Source: Diphasiastrum complanatum
Taxonomy: Eukaryota; Streptophyta; Lycopodiopsida; Lycopodiales; Lycopodiaceae
Length of the DNA stretch: 64,000 nt
Direction of reading: 5' to 3'
Assembly (NCBI GenBank): GCA_029204225.1
Contig: CM055098.1
Coordinates: 11,927,552 to 11,991,551 of the forward strand
The stretch's first letter is position 1. Each line of letters starts with the position of its first letter. The notes under the pieces are model-generated. The model was not told the origin of the DNA, did not search any database, and saw only the letters and a list, made by a program, of their open reading frames with translations. Positions 35,831-47,289 of this stretch are shown here, one piece after another. A program made the position numbers and the translations under genes.

Positions 35831-36589
35831 AATAATTAGTGATATTCTACATTCTACATGGTTTGGAGCAAAAGGATAAAGCATATTGTAAAATGAAAAC
35901 TTAGCTAAAGTAATTTAGCAATACCAATAGGTTGAACCTGTTAGAGTACATTATTGTAATAACCTGGAAAACTACTTAGATATTTGCCATAGTTGGTGTA
36001 ATAAGATGACATCATTAGGAGAAGCAAGCTCAATATGTGAGTTGTGTTTGAATTGCTATAAGATGTGGGTGCTGGTATATTTTATGCAAAACTAATAAGA
36101 CACAATTATACCTGCACATCATACCGTTATATTTAAAAAGCTTTTACTAGCATCAACAATAGTTCAAGTGCCAATAATTAAGATCAAACTAAGACTAGGT
36201 CTTTCTTAATCATTTGATTGATCTTTGGATGTAGACAAGCAAGCGATATGTCCATAGCTTAAAATTTTAAAGGGAAAATAATAATTTATATTTTACTGTA
36301 TTTGCATGCTTATGAGATGCTATCATTGTATGTATAGTTTATAGATCTCATCACTCTATGTCATATGCTTTTTATAGCCAAACCGTTGAAAGTAAGTAAA
36401 TTCGATAAAGTAAACCATTATTCGGGTGGAGACTAGTATGTTGCATCTTAGAAAAAGAGAAACTTGTTTTTCAAAATCATGCCAAATCATGGAAAAGTTT
36501 ATCATTATGATATTTTCAAATATCACAAGCCAACAAAATCGTCTTACTAGTAGTCCTCTTTAAATATTTTACTAAAGTGTGCTAAATAT

Positions 36590-36896
36590 TTTAGCTCATA
36601 AAAAACCTCGAATCATAAGTAGTCATTCATCTCATATTGCAAATATTATCTTAGCTAGAATGATGAGTCTATTCAATAAACAAAAGGATTTCATTTGAAT
36701 CTTAAAAGGTACATATATTACAAACTATACAAGTCCCTTTTAGCCAAGTACTTAGCGGATCAAATGGATAAAATGAAACTCACTTCAGGAGTTGAAGTGA
36801 TAAACAACCATCTTGGATAATATGCTTTGACAAGCACGATCCATTTAAAAATCTTTTTTAGCTACATTGAATTTTATCTAAAATGCCATGGTCATC

Positions 36897-36932
<36 letters not shown>

Positions 36933-37150
36933 GGGTGATAGGTGCACATTGTGTGTTGGGAGATTTGTAATTTGGAACTCTAATTACATATGTAAGCAAT
37001 GGTCGTAATGGTTGATATTTAAATTCATTTAAAACTCAAATCATAACTAGTCCTTCATTTTGTGCACAATCATGTTGCAAATATTATTTTAGTCAGCATG
37101 ATGAGTGTGTTCAATAAATAGAAGGATTTCATTCAATTTTTGAAACTAAG
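36590..37150 (+). repeat. Direct duplication, about 125 bp units
   Basis: Copies at about 36590-36715 and 37015-37150 share TTGCAAATATTATYTTAG, ATGATGAGT and AAGGATTTCATT in order, about 424 bp apart. Confidence 0.6.
36901..36930. repeat. (TG)15 microsatellite
   Basis: Uninterrupted TG dinucleotide run. Confidence 0.95.
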
Positions 37151-37729
37151 TTTTATGAAAAGACCTCATAAGCCCCTTCTATGCATGAAATAACATAGAT
37201 CAAAATTATTTCAAGAAAAGATTATTTTGGATAATATGCTACAATCCATTTGATATTTTTTTTATGGAGGTCTTGCAATGTTTTTGGTAGAGCACGCAAA
37301 AACATTTTGCAAGCCCTACAAGGCTTGAAATTCATTTTGGCATGGCTTGCCAATTTTTGTACAAGGCTTGACAAAGAATTGTAGGACTACCAAAAAATTC
37401 CAAGCAAGGCTTGTAGAAAAAAAAAAATTGCAGGCTTTTTTAGCAAGCCATTGTAGTAATTTTCGCAATTAGGCCGACAAATGTTTTTGGTAGTTTTGTA
37501 GGCAGGCCCTACAATCTTTTCGGTAAGGCCCTGCCTAGAAGTTTTGAAGAAATTTGTATTCCATGTAATCTTTTTGGCATGGCATTAAGAAAATTGTTCA
37601 AAATTCATGTTTTGTTTTGCGAATTATAGAGAGCAAAAAAATGAAACTCTAAGGAGTTTCGAGTCTACAACTTGAAAGCTTGCAACTATGGATGCACTAA
37701 AATTGCTATTACAGAAGAGCCATCTTGAA

Positions 37730-38842
37730 TAGAAGATGCATAAAACTTAAAGAAATGGTACGAGGCAATGTCAAGTGAGTATAATGCTTGGATTGAGAAC
37801 AGAACTTGGTTTCGTTGTGAGTAAGGCAATAGGTTGTAGATGGGTATTCAAGGTGAAATTTACAAAGAATCTTGCATGGCCTTAAACACACTCCAAGAGC
37901 TTAGTGTGCAAGATTGTATTCTTTCTTTATTTCCATTGGGTTCATAGTAAGTGAGTATGATCCATCACTTTAGCTAAAGTTTGATGATGATGGAAATAAT
38001 GTGTTTTCTACTTTTCTATGTTGATGACAACCTTGAGTGGGAATTTGTCCACTCTTGATAGATCAAACCAAGATTGCTTTATGCAATGGATTTAAGATGG
38101 TTGATCTCATGTCTGTACACCTTATATTGGGCATAGAACTCACTAGATCTAATATAGTTTCATTTTTCAATCTATTAATGCTCATCATGTTCTTAAAAGG
38201 TTCAATATGCAAAATTGCAAAAATGTAGAAACACCTATGGAGCCACTTGTAAGAGTTCCTATGAAAGATGATGATGCATCCAAAGTGGACATCACTCTTT
38301 ATAGGAGTTAGGCTCCCTAATGTGGTTAACAATAATTAGACCAAATCTTAGCTATAGCATTTGCAAATTGAGTCGAGTTATGCAAGATCCCTGCATGTAT
38401 CATTGAAAAATGGCCAAGAGGATCCTTAAATAACTATCAAATACTGTAGATTTTGGAATTCTCTATAAGGAAGATGTTATCTTCTCATATTCAGATTTTG
38501 TATGCTGAAAAGTGGATAGAAGATCCACAAGTGCTTTTGTATGTTTCATAGGCGATGGATCAATCTCATGGCTATCAAACAGACAACCAACAAATTTTCT
38601 ATCCTCAACTGAAGCTGAATACAAAGCTCTTACAACCACTACCAAGGAGATATTATAGATCAAATGGTTGCTTACAGAGGTGCTTGTGCTTAGATTTAAT
38701 TATGTCCCTATGAAAACCTCTATTCTCAAAGTCTTGCTACCAATCCAGTTTTTTATGCTCGAAGCAAGCTTGACTTGTTTGACCTCACAAATATCATATG
38801 TACATATTTAGAGGGACATTTCCTTCATAATAATATTTAGCG
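37730..38842 (+). pseudogene. Copia RT/RNase H remnant, plus strand
   Basis: RT begins near 37750 (WYEAMSSEYNAWIENRTW). It shows a collapsed middle with a retained YVDD box near 38020 (FLLFYVDDNLEWE), MVDLMSVHLILGIELTR at about 38100, then RNase H at 38510-38680 ([39 protein letters not shown]). Stops and deletions are frequent. It ends directly at an LTR starting TGAGAAATTC at 38843, the normal pol-to-LTR order. Confidence 0.8.
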
Positions 38843-39480
38843 TGAGAAATTCAACTAGTTTAGTCTATTTTGGTTATATTTGTATATTTGACAAGTGAGG
38901 CCAATTTTCATATTAGACTTAGAGTTTGACTTTTCAAAGTTGTATTAGTCTAAAAGCATTTGAATAAACACTTTTTGAAAGTGTGGAAAAATGTAGAAGT
39001 CGAGTTTTAGTAGATTCAAATTTGAAAGTTGGGTACATTGGATCTAGTCCCAAAAATAGTAGGCTTTTCATTATGGAGGGAAACCAAGTGGCAATTTAGG
39101 TTTTGGACCTGTTATAAAAGGGTATAACTTGGGAAGAGGGATCACTCTCTCTCCCTCGTCTCATTCATGCTTATACATTATTTCCTTGGGTTCTACTATC
39201 CATTGGTGCCTATACTTGTGAAATCTTGCAATTCTATGTGTATAATGCTCTTAAATGCTATTTTTAGATCCACATGTGTGAAATACAATAGCTTATTGTT
39301 ATTGTATAGACAACAACATTATTTTATGTTTTGGTTCGTGTTTGATCAAGATCTATTAGAGTTTTCATCTCATTCTTACATCTATGAATGATTTGGAGAA
39401 GATATCAATGCTAGAACATGCTAGATTGGATTTTACACCAAAATCGAGTTTCGTGCATATGTAGATTGCATCTTTTGTAG
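38843..39480 (+). repeat. LTR, family B copy 1
   Basis: Shares long collinear similarity with 55772-56330: TGAGARATT start, AATAAACACTTTTTGAAAGT, TCTTGCAATTCTATGTGTA and CACRTGTGAAATACAATAG. Follows a copia RNase H remnant. The 3' border is not certain; gag of another unit starts about 0.5 kb later. Confidence 0.75.
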
Positions 39481-39939
39481 ATAAAAACTCTAAATAGGGT
39501 TATATGCTTGTTCAATTCCGATTTCTCACATTACATGTTGGATTTGGCAGATTTTTAGAGCATTGGAAAAGCCTAAGTGGTGGCTACAAGATTGCATATC
39601 AAGTTTTAGACAATTGCATGTAGAAATTGAAATAATCAATTTTTGTGATTTTGTCAAAACCCTAATTTTAATTGGACCTCTAGATTGTGAGGTTACTGAG
39701 CTTCATTTGAGTGTGTTTCAATACTAGGAAGTGGCAAGAGTCATTAGATTGAGGATAGATCATAGGTTGATCACGATTTCACCATTCTATGTGTTGATTT
39801 GCTTGGTAGAAGTGCTAGAAGAGAATTGAGTAGTTTCATAACTTCGTGATTTCCTTTTAAAAACATTTGTTGTTGTTCAAAGGAGTGCTTTGTGCATTGA
39901 AACAGGTTAAAAGAGAGGATCAGGTCATTGCTACATGGC

Positions 39940-40200
39940 TACATCGATTGGAATCATGTTGGAAGCCAATGATAGGCTTACCTCAAGTTACTATTCATTG
40001 TGGAAAGTGAGGATGGAATTACTTCTAGAGATGAATGATGTTTTGGATATTGTTTTAGGTTTTAAGGAGAGGCCAACAATACAATAAGATCAAGTGAGGT
40101 ATGACAAGAGGGCCAAGAAGACTCTACACATGACAAAGATGAATGTTACCAATGAGCTTCTCAAGGAAGTTGGTAAGAGTACTTCATCAAGTGAGGCTTG
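39940..40200 (+). pseudogene. Copia gag fragment
   Basis: The frame from MATSIGIMLEANDRL through YYSLWKVRMELLLEMNDVLD and KKTLHMTKMNVTNELLKEV is copia gag (UBN2 type). It breaks off near 40200 after SSSEAWEE, where gypsy sequence begins. Confidence 0.75.
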
Positions 40201-40209
40201 GGAAGAAGC

Positions 40210-40990
40210 ACCATGTTTCTACAGCTCCAATTTTACACATAGTCAATCCTAATAAACCATTTTTGGTAGAACATATTCTAGCAACTATGTTGTAGGAGCA
40301 ATCCTTCATCAAGACGGTAAACTAGTTGCTTCTAAAAGCAAAAAAGTTAGATCCTGTTCAGTGTAGGTATTTTATTAGCCAAAGACGAAAGGTCATGTTG
40401 AGACATACATTCAAGGTTGTGAATGATGCTAGTTTAATGAAGCATAAAGACTCAAAGTTTAGGATCTTTTATATCCTTTGGAAATTCTCAACAAGAAATG
40501 GAAAAACATTTCAATGGATTTTGTGATTGGACTCCTTAAAATTGGAAAAGGTCATGATGCCATTTGGGTAGAGGTTAATAAACTAACCGGATTAGCATAA
40601 TTTATACCAACTAAATCTACTATCAAAGAATTTGAACTAGACCAGCTTTACACTAAAAGTTGTTCAGCTTTTATGGCTTGTTAGTGATCGAGACTCCACA
40701 TTCATTGGCAACTTCTAGCAATCACTATTCGAAAGACTTGAAACAACCCTTAGTCTAAGCTCTTTGGATAACAATCTTATTGACAAAAGTATCCTCCAAC
40801 AGGTGAGTTCGTGCACAATGGTGTGATCCATTGAGCCAACCGATTCAATGTTTTTATGTTAATGTATGACGTTCAACCAAGTTTGTCAGTTTCTGTTGGA
40901 CTTAAAGGACTTAAGGTTCAAGCTGTTAGAAGTCACTATTTGTCCTTTAATGGAAATTCCTCTATTGATGCTCTGACTATGAACTCTAGG
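40210..40990 (+). pseudogene. Ty3/gypsy RNase H/integrase remnant
   Basis: Plus-strand pieces read NPNKPFLVEHIRSNYVVGAI and LHQDGKLVASKSKK (RNase H N-terminus), then integrase: LEILNKKWKNISMDFVIGLL, KGHDAIWVEVNKLTG and FIPTKSTIKEFELDQLYTKS, ending near 40980. The order fits a gypsy pol with internal deletion. Many stops. It directly follows a copia gag fragment, so two superfamilies are joined here. Confidence 0.8.
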
Positions 40991-41039
40991 TAGAAGAAGG
41001 TACACCTTGGATGGTTGTCAAGGGTCATCAGAGTTTATT

Positions 41040-41674
41040 TTCTCCCTGGGTGGAATCTTCTCCAGAGATACTATGGTGAGTACAAAGCTTTCTCCAAGCT
41101 TGGATTACGTGACTTCATGGGGTTAATGCCCTATTTAATGTTTCTTGGTTTCCAAGGGGAGGCTCGAACTTGAGACCAAAGAAATAATGCCCTATTTAAT
41201 GGAGTTGGGGCAATGTATATGGTTTTGAGGACCCAAGGAGCATTTTTTAACTTTTGGTCCATGTACTCAAGTTTGGAGGGGCCGGTCCATGGGGCAAGTG
41301 ACCTTCTTCTCCAATTAGCACTTGGCTGTCCAATGCCAAGGCTTTTCATTTGCTTTTGTAACGCCTATGTAACATATGGCTCTTGGATGTTGGCTTTTGG
41401 ATATTCCTCATTGGGAACCATTGTTGGATCTCTGTATCTCAATTAGTATAATAGGCGCCCTCCTTTTGCTGAAGAGGAGAAAGAGCCTGAAGAAGCTTGA
41501 GAGACTAGAGAGAGCGACAATGCTTGTGTACATACATTCTTTGTATAGAAATTTGTCTCCATTGAAATCCTACTTTGCTTCCACTTGTATGCATAATTTG
41601 TAATTGTTCATAGAACGTTAATCACTTAATTCATTGTGAATGTTTCCGTTTCTAGTTCACCTTATATTCTGACA
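41040..41674 (+). repeat. LTR-like segment ending at a primer site
   Basis: Ends in TGACA directly before TGGTATCACAGCAGG at 41675, a slightly altered copia primer site. The start is not resolved. A 44-bp fragment with 17-bp duplications sits inside at 41124-41201. Confidence 0.5.
41124..41201 (-). repeat. Truncated SINE-like insertion with 17-bp target duplication
   Basis: TAATGCCCTATTTAATG occurs perfectly at 41124-41140 and 41185-41201. It flanks 44 bp whose minus strand includes GGTCTCAAGTTCGAGCCTCC, a B-box-like element of tRNA-derived SINEs. Long perfect duplications fit LINE-type target-primed insertion. Confidence 0.65.
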
Positions 41675-41829
41675 TGGTATCACAGCAGGTTCATTGGCTA
41701 CATGATTAACACGCATAGCCTCTACTGTAAAGAAATTCAGATCAATTAAGATCCAATTCCATAAACTGATCTTTGGTTAGAAATAGATCAACTCTATCAA
41801 TGTTGCCAAAGTAGAAAAATCAACATCTA

Positions 41830-42048
41830 CTCTATGAAAGAGATGCAAACTCAATAAGAACCTGATCAAACATCAAACATATAATATGATGAAGTTGTTG
41901 TCCATACAAAAATAGTAAGCTATTGTATTTCACACGTGTGGATCTGAAAATAGCATATGATATGGCATTCTACACACAAGATTGCAAGATATCACAAATA
42001 TAGTGCACCAATGGATAGATGAACCTAAGAGAACTCATTTATAAGCAT

Positions 42049-42128
<80 letters not shown>

Positions 42129-42287
42129 TATCACTTCCCACAAGTGTACAGCTATATATAACAAATCCATAAATCATTAATGAGTTTGGTTTCCCTCCAT
42201 AACAAAAACCCTAGCATTAATGTGGACTAGATTCAAATGTCTCCACATTCAAATTGAATCTTTTAAAACACAAATCTCGATTTCTCA
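41830..42287 (-). repeat. LTR, family B copy 2, with (GA)n expansion
   Basis: The reverse complement matches family B LTRs (GTATTTCACACGTGTGGATC, ATGGAGGGAAACC). A (GA) run of about 38 units at 42049-42125 interrupts it at the pyrimidine-rich site where other copies have only short CTCTCT stretches. Confidence 0.65.
42049..42125. repeat. (GA)n microsatellite
   Basis: About 38 uninterrupted AG/GA units inside a family B LTR. Confidence 0.95.
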
Positions 42288-42367
42288 TGATGTATCTCAA
42301 AACTCGTTTCCCTAGTTTCCAATGCTCGTCACTAATCATCAAAGGCAAGTGTAAGAGCCAAGGCAAA

Positions 42368-43044
42368 TGATAAAATGCAGTAAAATAATCCCATTTGATC
42401 CTAGAAATGATGGAGAAAGCACCTACTTAAGATCCAAACAAGATCTAGAAGCGAGATTACTAATCAATGCATTGATTCCTAGCTTATCTTGGCTTGAACT
42501 CCATGAATTAGCTCCAAAACTCTTCACACGTGTGAAAGTACGGCATGTTGCTGCTTGTGTACTGTACCTGCAACTCCAAACTCATTCAATCATCACAAAA
42601 AATCATATGCCAATAGCATTCATCAATCAAATCATAGACTCAAACTAGTCAAGAAGGACAATCTCAATTTGCTCGTAATTGGATGAAAATCCCATCACAT
42701 ATTTATACATGTAGAGCTTGGATCTGAGCATATTAGGGCTTCTATGTATTCATCATAATCTAACCCTAACATCTAACCTAAAGATCCACTTGATCCACCC
42801 TATTTATGATCAATGCCTTGAGATCCAAAAACAACGAAAAAAATGCTATTTTTAGCTCCTACTTTTTCTCTACCCTATCTATACACTCTTTGGACATATC
42901 CCAAAGGTCCCATTCCAAAGCTAGGTTAATGATTTGACTTAGAAAAAGGTATCCTATGCTTTTCGCACGTGTGACATCTCACAACATGGCCTCAAAGTCA
43001 TTTACAAGTGGTAATTGTGCAAACTAGCTTGCGTAAATTTAACA
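42368..43044 (-). repeat. 3' LTR of minus-strand copia (family A)
   Basis: On the minus strand it starts TGTTAAATTTACGC after the polypurine tract GTGAGGAGGAG and ends TTTTATCA. Its outer 100 bp nearly match 45043-45140. It contains CACACGTGTG at about 42530 and CACGTGTG at about 42966. Length 677 bp. Confidence 0.8.
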
Positions 43045-45029
43045 CTCCTCCTCACAACTAGTTTGAAGATAACATAGACTTGTTTATCAACCCTAGGGCT
43101 GATCTTAACTTCACAAATGCAGCTCTTTAAAGTGGTTTAGTGAGGATATCAGCAATACATTCACTACTTGCCACATGCTCCAAAGATATCTCCTTTGATT
43201 GCACCTTCTCTCTCCCAAAATGATGAGAAATCTCAATATGTTTCGACCTTGCATGGAAGATTGGATTGGTTGCAAGATGTTGGGCTGAAATGTTGTCATT
43301 GTAGAGAGTTGGAACAACATCTAAACTCATGACTTTCAGCTCCATAAGTAGGCTTTTGATCCATAATAGCTCCTTTGTTGTAGTGGTGAGAGTTTTATGC
43401 TCGGCTTCGGTTGAAGAAAGTGAAATGGTTTCTTGTTTTTTTGACAGCCAAGAAACTACTCCTTCACCAATGAATGTTGCATTGGTACTTGTGGACTTCC
43501 TATCCCTTTTGTCACCTGCAAAATCCGAGTCACTAAAGGCATGCAAATCAATGACATCTCCTCTATAGATAATTCCATGATCTAGAGTACCCGAGATGTA
43601 TCTCAAGATCCTTTTAGAATTTTTCCAATGTATGACTAATAGATCTTGCATATATTGACTTAGCCTACACACACTAAAGCATAGATCAGGCCTAGTTATG
43701 GTGATCCACATTAAGAGTGATGTCCATAAAGGATGCTTCATCACTTTTATTGAGCACTTTTACATCTTGCTTCATTGGTGTTTCTACATGCTTGCAATCT
43801 TGCATCTTGAATCTATTGAGCAAGCTTTGAGCATACTTAGTTTGACTAATGAAGATGAAATTTGAACCTCTAATTACTTCTATGCCCAATATAAAATGAA
43901 GTAGACCAAGATCTATCATCTTAAATTCTAGTGATAGATTTTTCTTGGTTTTCTCAATACCATCATTGTTATCACCACTAAAAATGATGTCATCTACATA
44001 AATCAATAAAAGTACAATGCCATTTACATCAAACATTATGTACAAAGTTGGATCATATTCACTTTGAGTGAATCCAATAGAAACAAAAATCATGAAGTCT
44101 TGAATTCCAAGATCTTGATGCTTGCTTCAAACCATATAAGCTCCTTTGAAGATGACATGCTTTATCTTCCATCGCGAGCTTGATGAAGCCTTGGGGCTGC
44201 TCCATGAAGATGTCTTCTTCCAAATAATCATTTAAGAATGCATTAGAAACATCCATTTGAAAGAGTATCCAACCAAAATGTGAAGCAAGTGCAAGAAGTA
44301 ACCTTATTGTGACCATATTGGCCACAGGTGCAAAAGTTTCTTCAAAATCTATGCCCTTTGCTTGAGCATATTCTTTGGCAACTAATCTTGCCTTGTGTTT
44401 GCTTACACTTCCATACATATTGAGTTTTAGCTTAAAAACTCATTTACATCAAATCACATTCTTAAGAGGTCTATCATTGGTGTTTTGTCTTCAATAGAGC
44501 TACATGGAACTCTATTCATCAAATGGTTAGCACAAGTGAGAGCTTCTCCCCAAAAAGATTTTGATAAACATGCATCAATCCTCAAGGCTTTAGAACATTC
44601 ACACAATGTCTTATTCCTCCTCTCGGCTACCCCATTTTGTTGAGGGGTGTAGAGACAAGATAATTCTTTTTTAATCCCTTCTTGATCACAAAAATCTTTA
44701 AAAGCATTGAAAATATATTCTCATTGAAAATATATTCTCCACCGTTATCACTTCTAAAAGTTTTGATCTTGTGATCAAGATCCTTCTCAACAAATGCTTT
44801 GAACTTAAGAAAGCTTTCAAATACTTGTGCTTTAGATAAAAGTAAGAATACCCAACAAAACATTGAGTAATCATCTATGAATGTAACAAACATGGTGGCA
44901 CCTCCATTGGACATTGTACTTGCAAAGTGTACATCCGAGTGGATCAACTCAAGTTGATGAGTTGTCTTTGTGCTTGAATTGCATCAAAATCTATGATTCT
45001 AGCATGAAGTGAAGCTCATTTCTTGGAAT
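43045..45029 (-). pseudogene. Copia pol, best preserved in window
   Basis: Minus-strand order: integrase at 44947-44627 (SDVHFASTMSNGGATMFVTF, FRSDNGGEYIF) and integrase tail to about 44420; RT at 44418-43692 ([84 protein letters not shown]); RNase H at 43744-43127 (AFSDSDFAGDKRDRKSTSTN, SLSSTEAEHKTLTTTTKELL, HARSKHIEISHHF, ASSECIADILTKPL, stop). YVDD is intact. Gag and protease are missing: the integrase joins the leader near 44950. A few frameshifts remain, so it is probably dead but young, with nearly identical LTR ends. Confidence 0.88.
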
Positions 45030-45042
45030 GGCTCTGATACCA
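45030..45042 (-). promoter_or_regulatory. Copia primer-binding site, minus strand
   Basis: The minus strand reads TGGTATCAGAGCC, a perfect copia site next to the family A LTR end at 45043. Confidence 0.9.
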
Positions 45043-45140
45043 TGATAAAAATGCAGCAAAATAATCCCATTTGATCCTAGAAATGATGGAGAAAGCACCT
45101 ACTTAAGATCCAAACAAGATCTATAAACTAGATTACTAAT
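45043..45140 (-). repeat. 5' LTR end of family A copia, truncated
   Basis: About 98 bp match the outer end of the LTR at 42368 with only a few differences, then similarity stops. The rest of this LTR is lost. Confidence 0.85.
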
Positions 45141-45249
45141 CCACTATCATGAGTTTAGGCTTACAACCATTGATTATGACCTTATACACATAAGGGTCTC
45201 AATTCCCTTATAGTCACAACTAACTTACGGATTATTGGTCTACTAATCT

Positions 45250-45995
45250 CTAACGTGGACACGTTACTCGAGACCAATCGTGGGCATGACATTCTTCTCC
45301 CCTTATTCAAGTTCTGCCCTCATAACTTAAAATTGCAAAAGTTCTTCCTTAAGCTTACTTCATGTTCCCAGAAATCATCATCGTCTGTGCGTCCTTTCCA
45401 TCGAACCAAATGCTCGGTAACTATGCGATTCCTCAATCGTTTGGTTCAAGTATCCAAGATCTTTTCGGGTTCAGGTCGAGACACACCCGATGATTCATCC
45501 TGCAGGTCCAATTGGTCTCTAGAACCAAGATGCTCACCTGCACGTAGACTCTTCTTGAGTCGGCTTATGTGAAAAACCGAGTGCACTTGAGTTCCTTCCG
45601 GAAAGTCGAACTGGTAAGCCAAGAAGATTTGATACGATATTTTATATCTAGGGGACAATATATAATGTTTGTCGGTACGCATTACACTAGAATCCTTCGG
45701 GATTCTCAAATATACTCAATCCCCCACCTGAATGTCTCATGGTGATCTTTTTAGATTTGCATAATGTCGGTCCCTATCCTAAGCACACAAGACATTTTCA
45801 CATGCAATCCGTAGCATTTCCTACATGTCATGAAGAAAATTCTGTATCTTCTGAAACTTGATCGTCCGAGTCTCTACTGCAATAAGTGATCTCGACTCAA
45901 ATCCGTACATAAGCATAAACGGGCTATAACCGATAGCTGAATGCTTACTACTATTATAGGCAAACTCGATTAATGGAAGATACTTCTCCCAATAC
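45250..45995 (-). pseudogene. Ty3/gypsy integrase C-terminus and chromodomain (chromovirus)
   Basis: From 45995 down, the minus strand reads [20 protein letters not shown] and [14 protein letters not shown] (integrase), then 45709-45446 LSPRYKISYQIFLAYQFDFP and VHSVFHISRLKKSL. A chromodomain-like tail follows in shifted frames (RIVTEHLVRWKGR, FWEHE). Chromodomains steer chromovirus integration to heterochromatin. Only the 3' end of pol survives; its 5' edge joins plus-strand copia RNase H at about 46000. Confidence 0.85.
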
Positions 45996-46004
45996 ACTAA
46001 GGAT

Positions 46005-46550
46005 GAAGACCTTCAACTGAAAGGTTATTCAGATTCTGATTGGGCAGGTGATAGAGACGATCAGAGATCGACAACAGGCTATTGTTTTAGCCTAGGTTCA
46101 GAGGCTATATCATGGTATAGCAAGAAGCAACCTACTATTGCCCTATCATCTACCGAAGCTGAGTACAGGGTGACTACGAGGTCCGCCTGTGAAGCCATTT
46201 GGTTACGCCATCTACTTGAGGATATGCATATTGCTCAAATAAGACCTATATTGTTCTATTATGATAACCGAATTTGCATTCAGCTTGTGAAAAATCCAAT
46301 CTATCATGCACGGACGAAGCACATAAAGGTGGACCAGCACTTCATACGAGAGAAAGTGCACAGTGGGGAGATCGAGCTAGTTTATTGCAACACCAATGAC
46401 CAGATAGCTAATATCTTTACTAAACCACTTAGTAAAGATAAGTTTGAAAAAGTCAAAACTTTGTTGGGTGTCAATTTGAATAAAATTGCCATGAAGGGGA
46501 GGGGGGGTTTTAAGAGTAATGCCTATTTTACCCCTTTGGCTAGGCACTAA
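46005..46550 (+). pseudogene. Copia RNase H, nearly intact 3' end of pol
   Basis: A continuous plus-strand frame reads [80 protein letters not shown] and [14 protein letters not shown] to a stop at 46548-46550. Catalytic Asp/Glu positions typical of RNase H (SDSDW, STEAE, YDN) look intact. A polypurine tract GGGGAGGGGGGG at 46497-46508 overlaps the C-terminal codons. The upstream RT is cut off by gypsy sequence at about 46000. Confidence 0.88.
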
Positions 46551-46990
46551 TTAAGTTGCAAGTTGTATATAGCTCATGGGGCATGTTATTAATTAAATAC
46601 ATAAGACTCCCCTTGTTGTAAGTTTAATAAACTAGTGCAAGTGGCTCACTCGGCCAAATAGCTCACTCCTATGATTGACATCTAGACTTTCTATGCATGT
46701 ATATGAGGTGCTTGCCTCACAAGGGACATGGAGGACCCTGCCTCACAAGGGACATGGACCCACGACCTACCTCTCCTCTCCTCTCCTCTCCTCTCCTCTC
46801 TCTCTCTCTCTCTCTCTCAATTCATTTTCTCTTCTAACTTACTTTTGGTGTTGTAAGGTGCTTATGCAATTCTCCTTGTATGTGATGTTTTTCATAATTA
46901 ATTTTCTCAAGCTTTCATAGTTGATCTAGTATCGAAGCTTTCATAGTTGATCTAGTATTGAATTTAAGATACTGTAGCATCTACCGGTAT
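46509..46990 (+). repeat. 3' LTR (family D) with tandem repeats
   Basis: Follows a G-rich polypurine tract and starts TTTTAAGAGTAATGCC, probably altered from TGTTAAGAG. It contains a 26-bp-offset duplication of TGCCTCACAAGGGACATGGA (46713-46732 and 46739-46758), a (CTCTC)n/(CT)n run at 46771-46818, and two copies of CTTTCATAGTTGATCTAGTA near 46920. The end is not resolved. Confidence 0.65.
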
Positions 46991-47289
46991 TCGACCAAGA
47001 GCAGCTGTAAATGGACTATGAATTCTAGTGGAAATTTTCCCCTTTTAAGGCCCATATGATCAAATATCAAAAGCCCAATTATAAACATTTACACAATGCT
47101 CCACTGGAATTCCATGAAAATTTCAAAACGACTGAGAAATTTCTAGTCAATGCTCATATGAAATGAGAGAGTTCTAGCAGATATACAATGTAAACCGCAA
47201 CGCAGTATCTCAGTTTTTCACTATTCAGCATAAGATTCTTGCAAGCCAGTCAATAAGCACCAAAAAATCTAGAGATAAAGCACAGAGCA

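Larger units (their letters stand above)
35147..37700. other. AT-rich spacer with small repeats
   Basis: No gene recognised. It holds a hairpin-type inverted repeat (35550-35830), a (TG)n run (36901-36930), a direct duplication (36590-36715 and 37015-37150) and an AGGCTTG/CAAGCC-rich patch (37265-37545). Confidence 0.5.
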
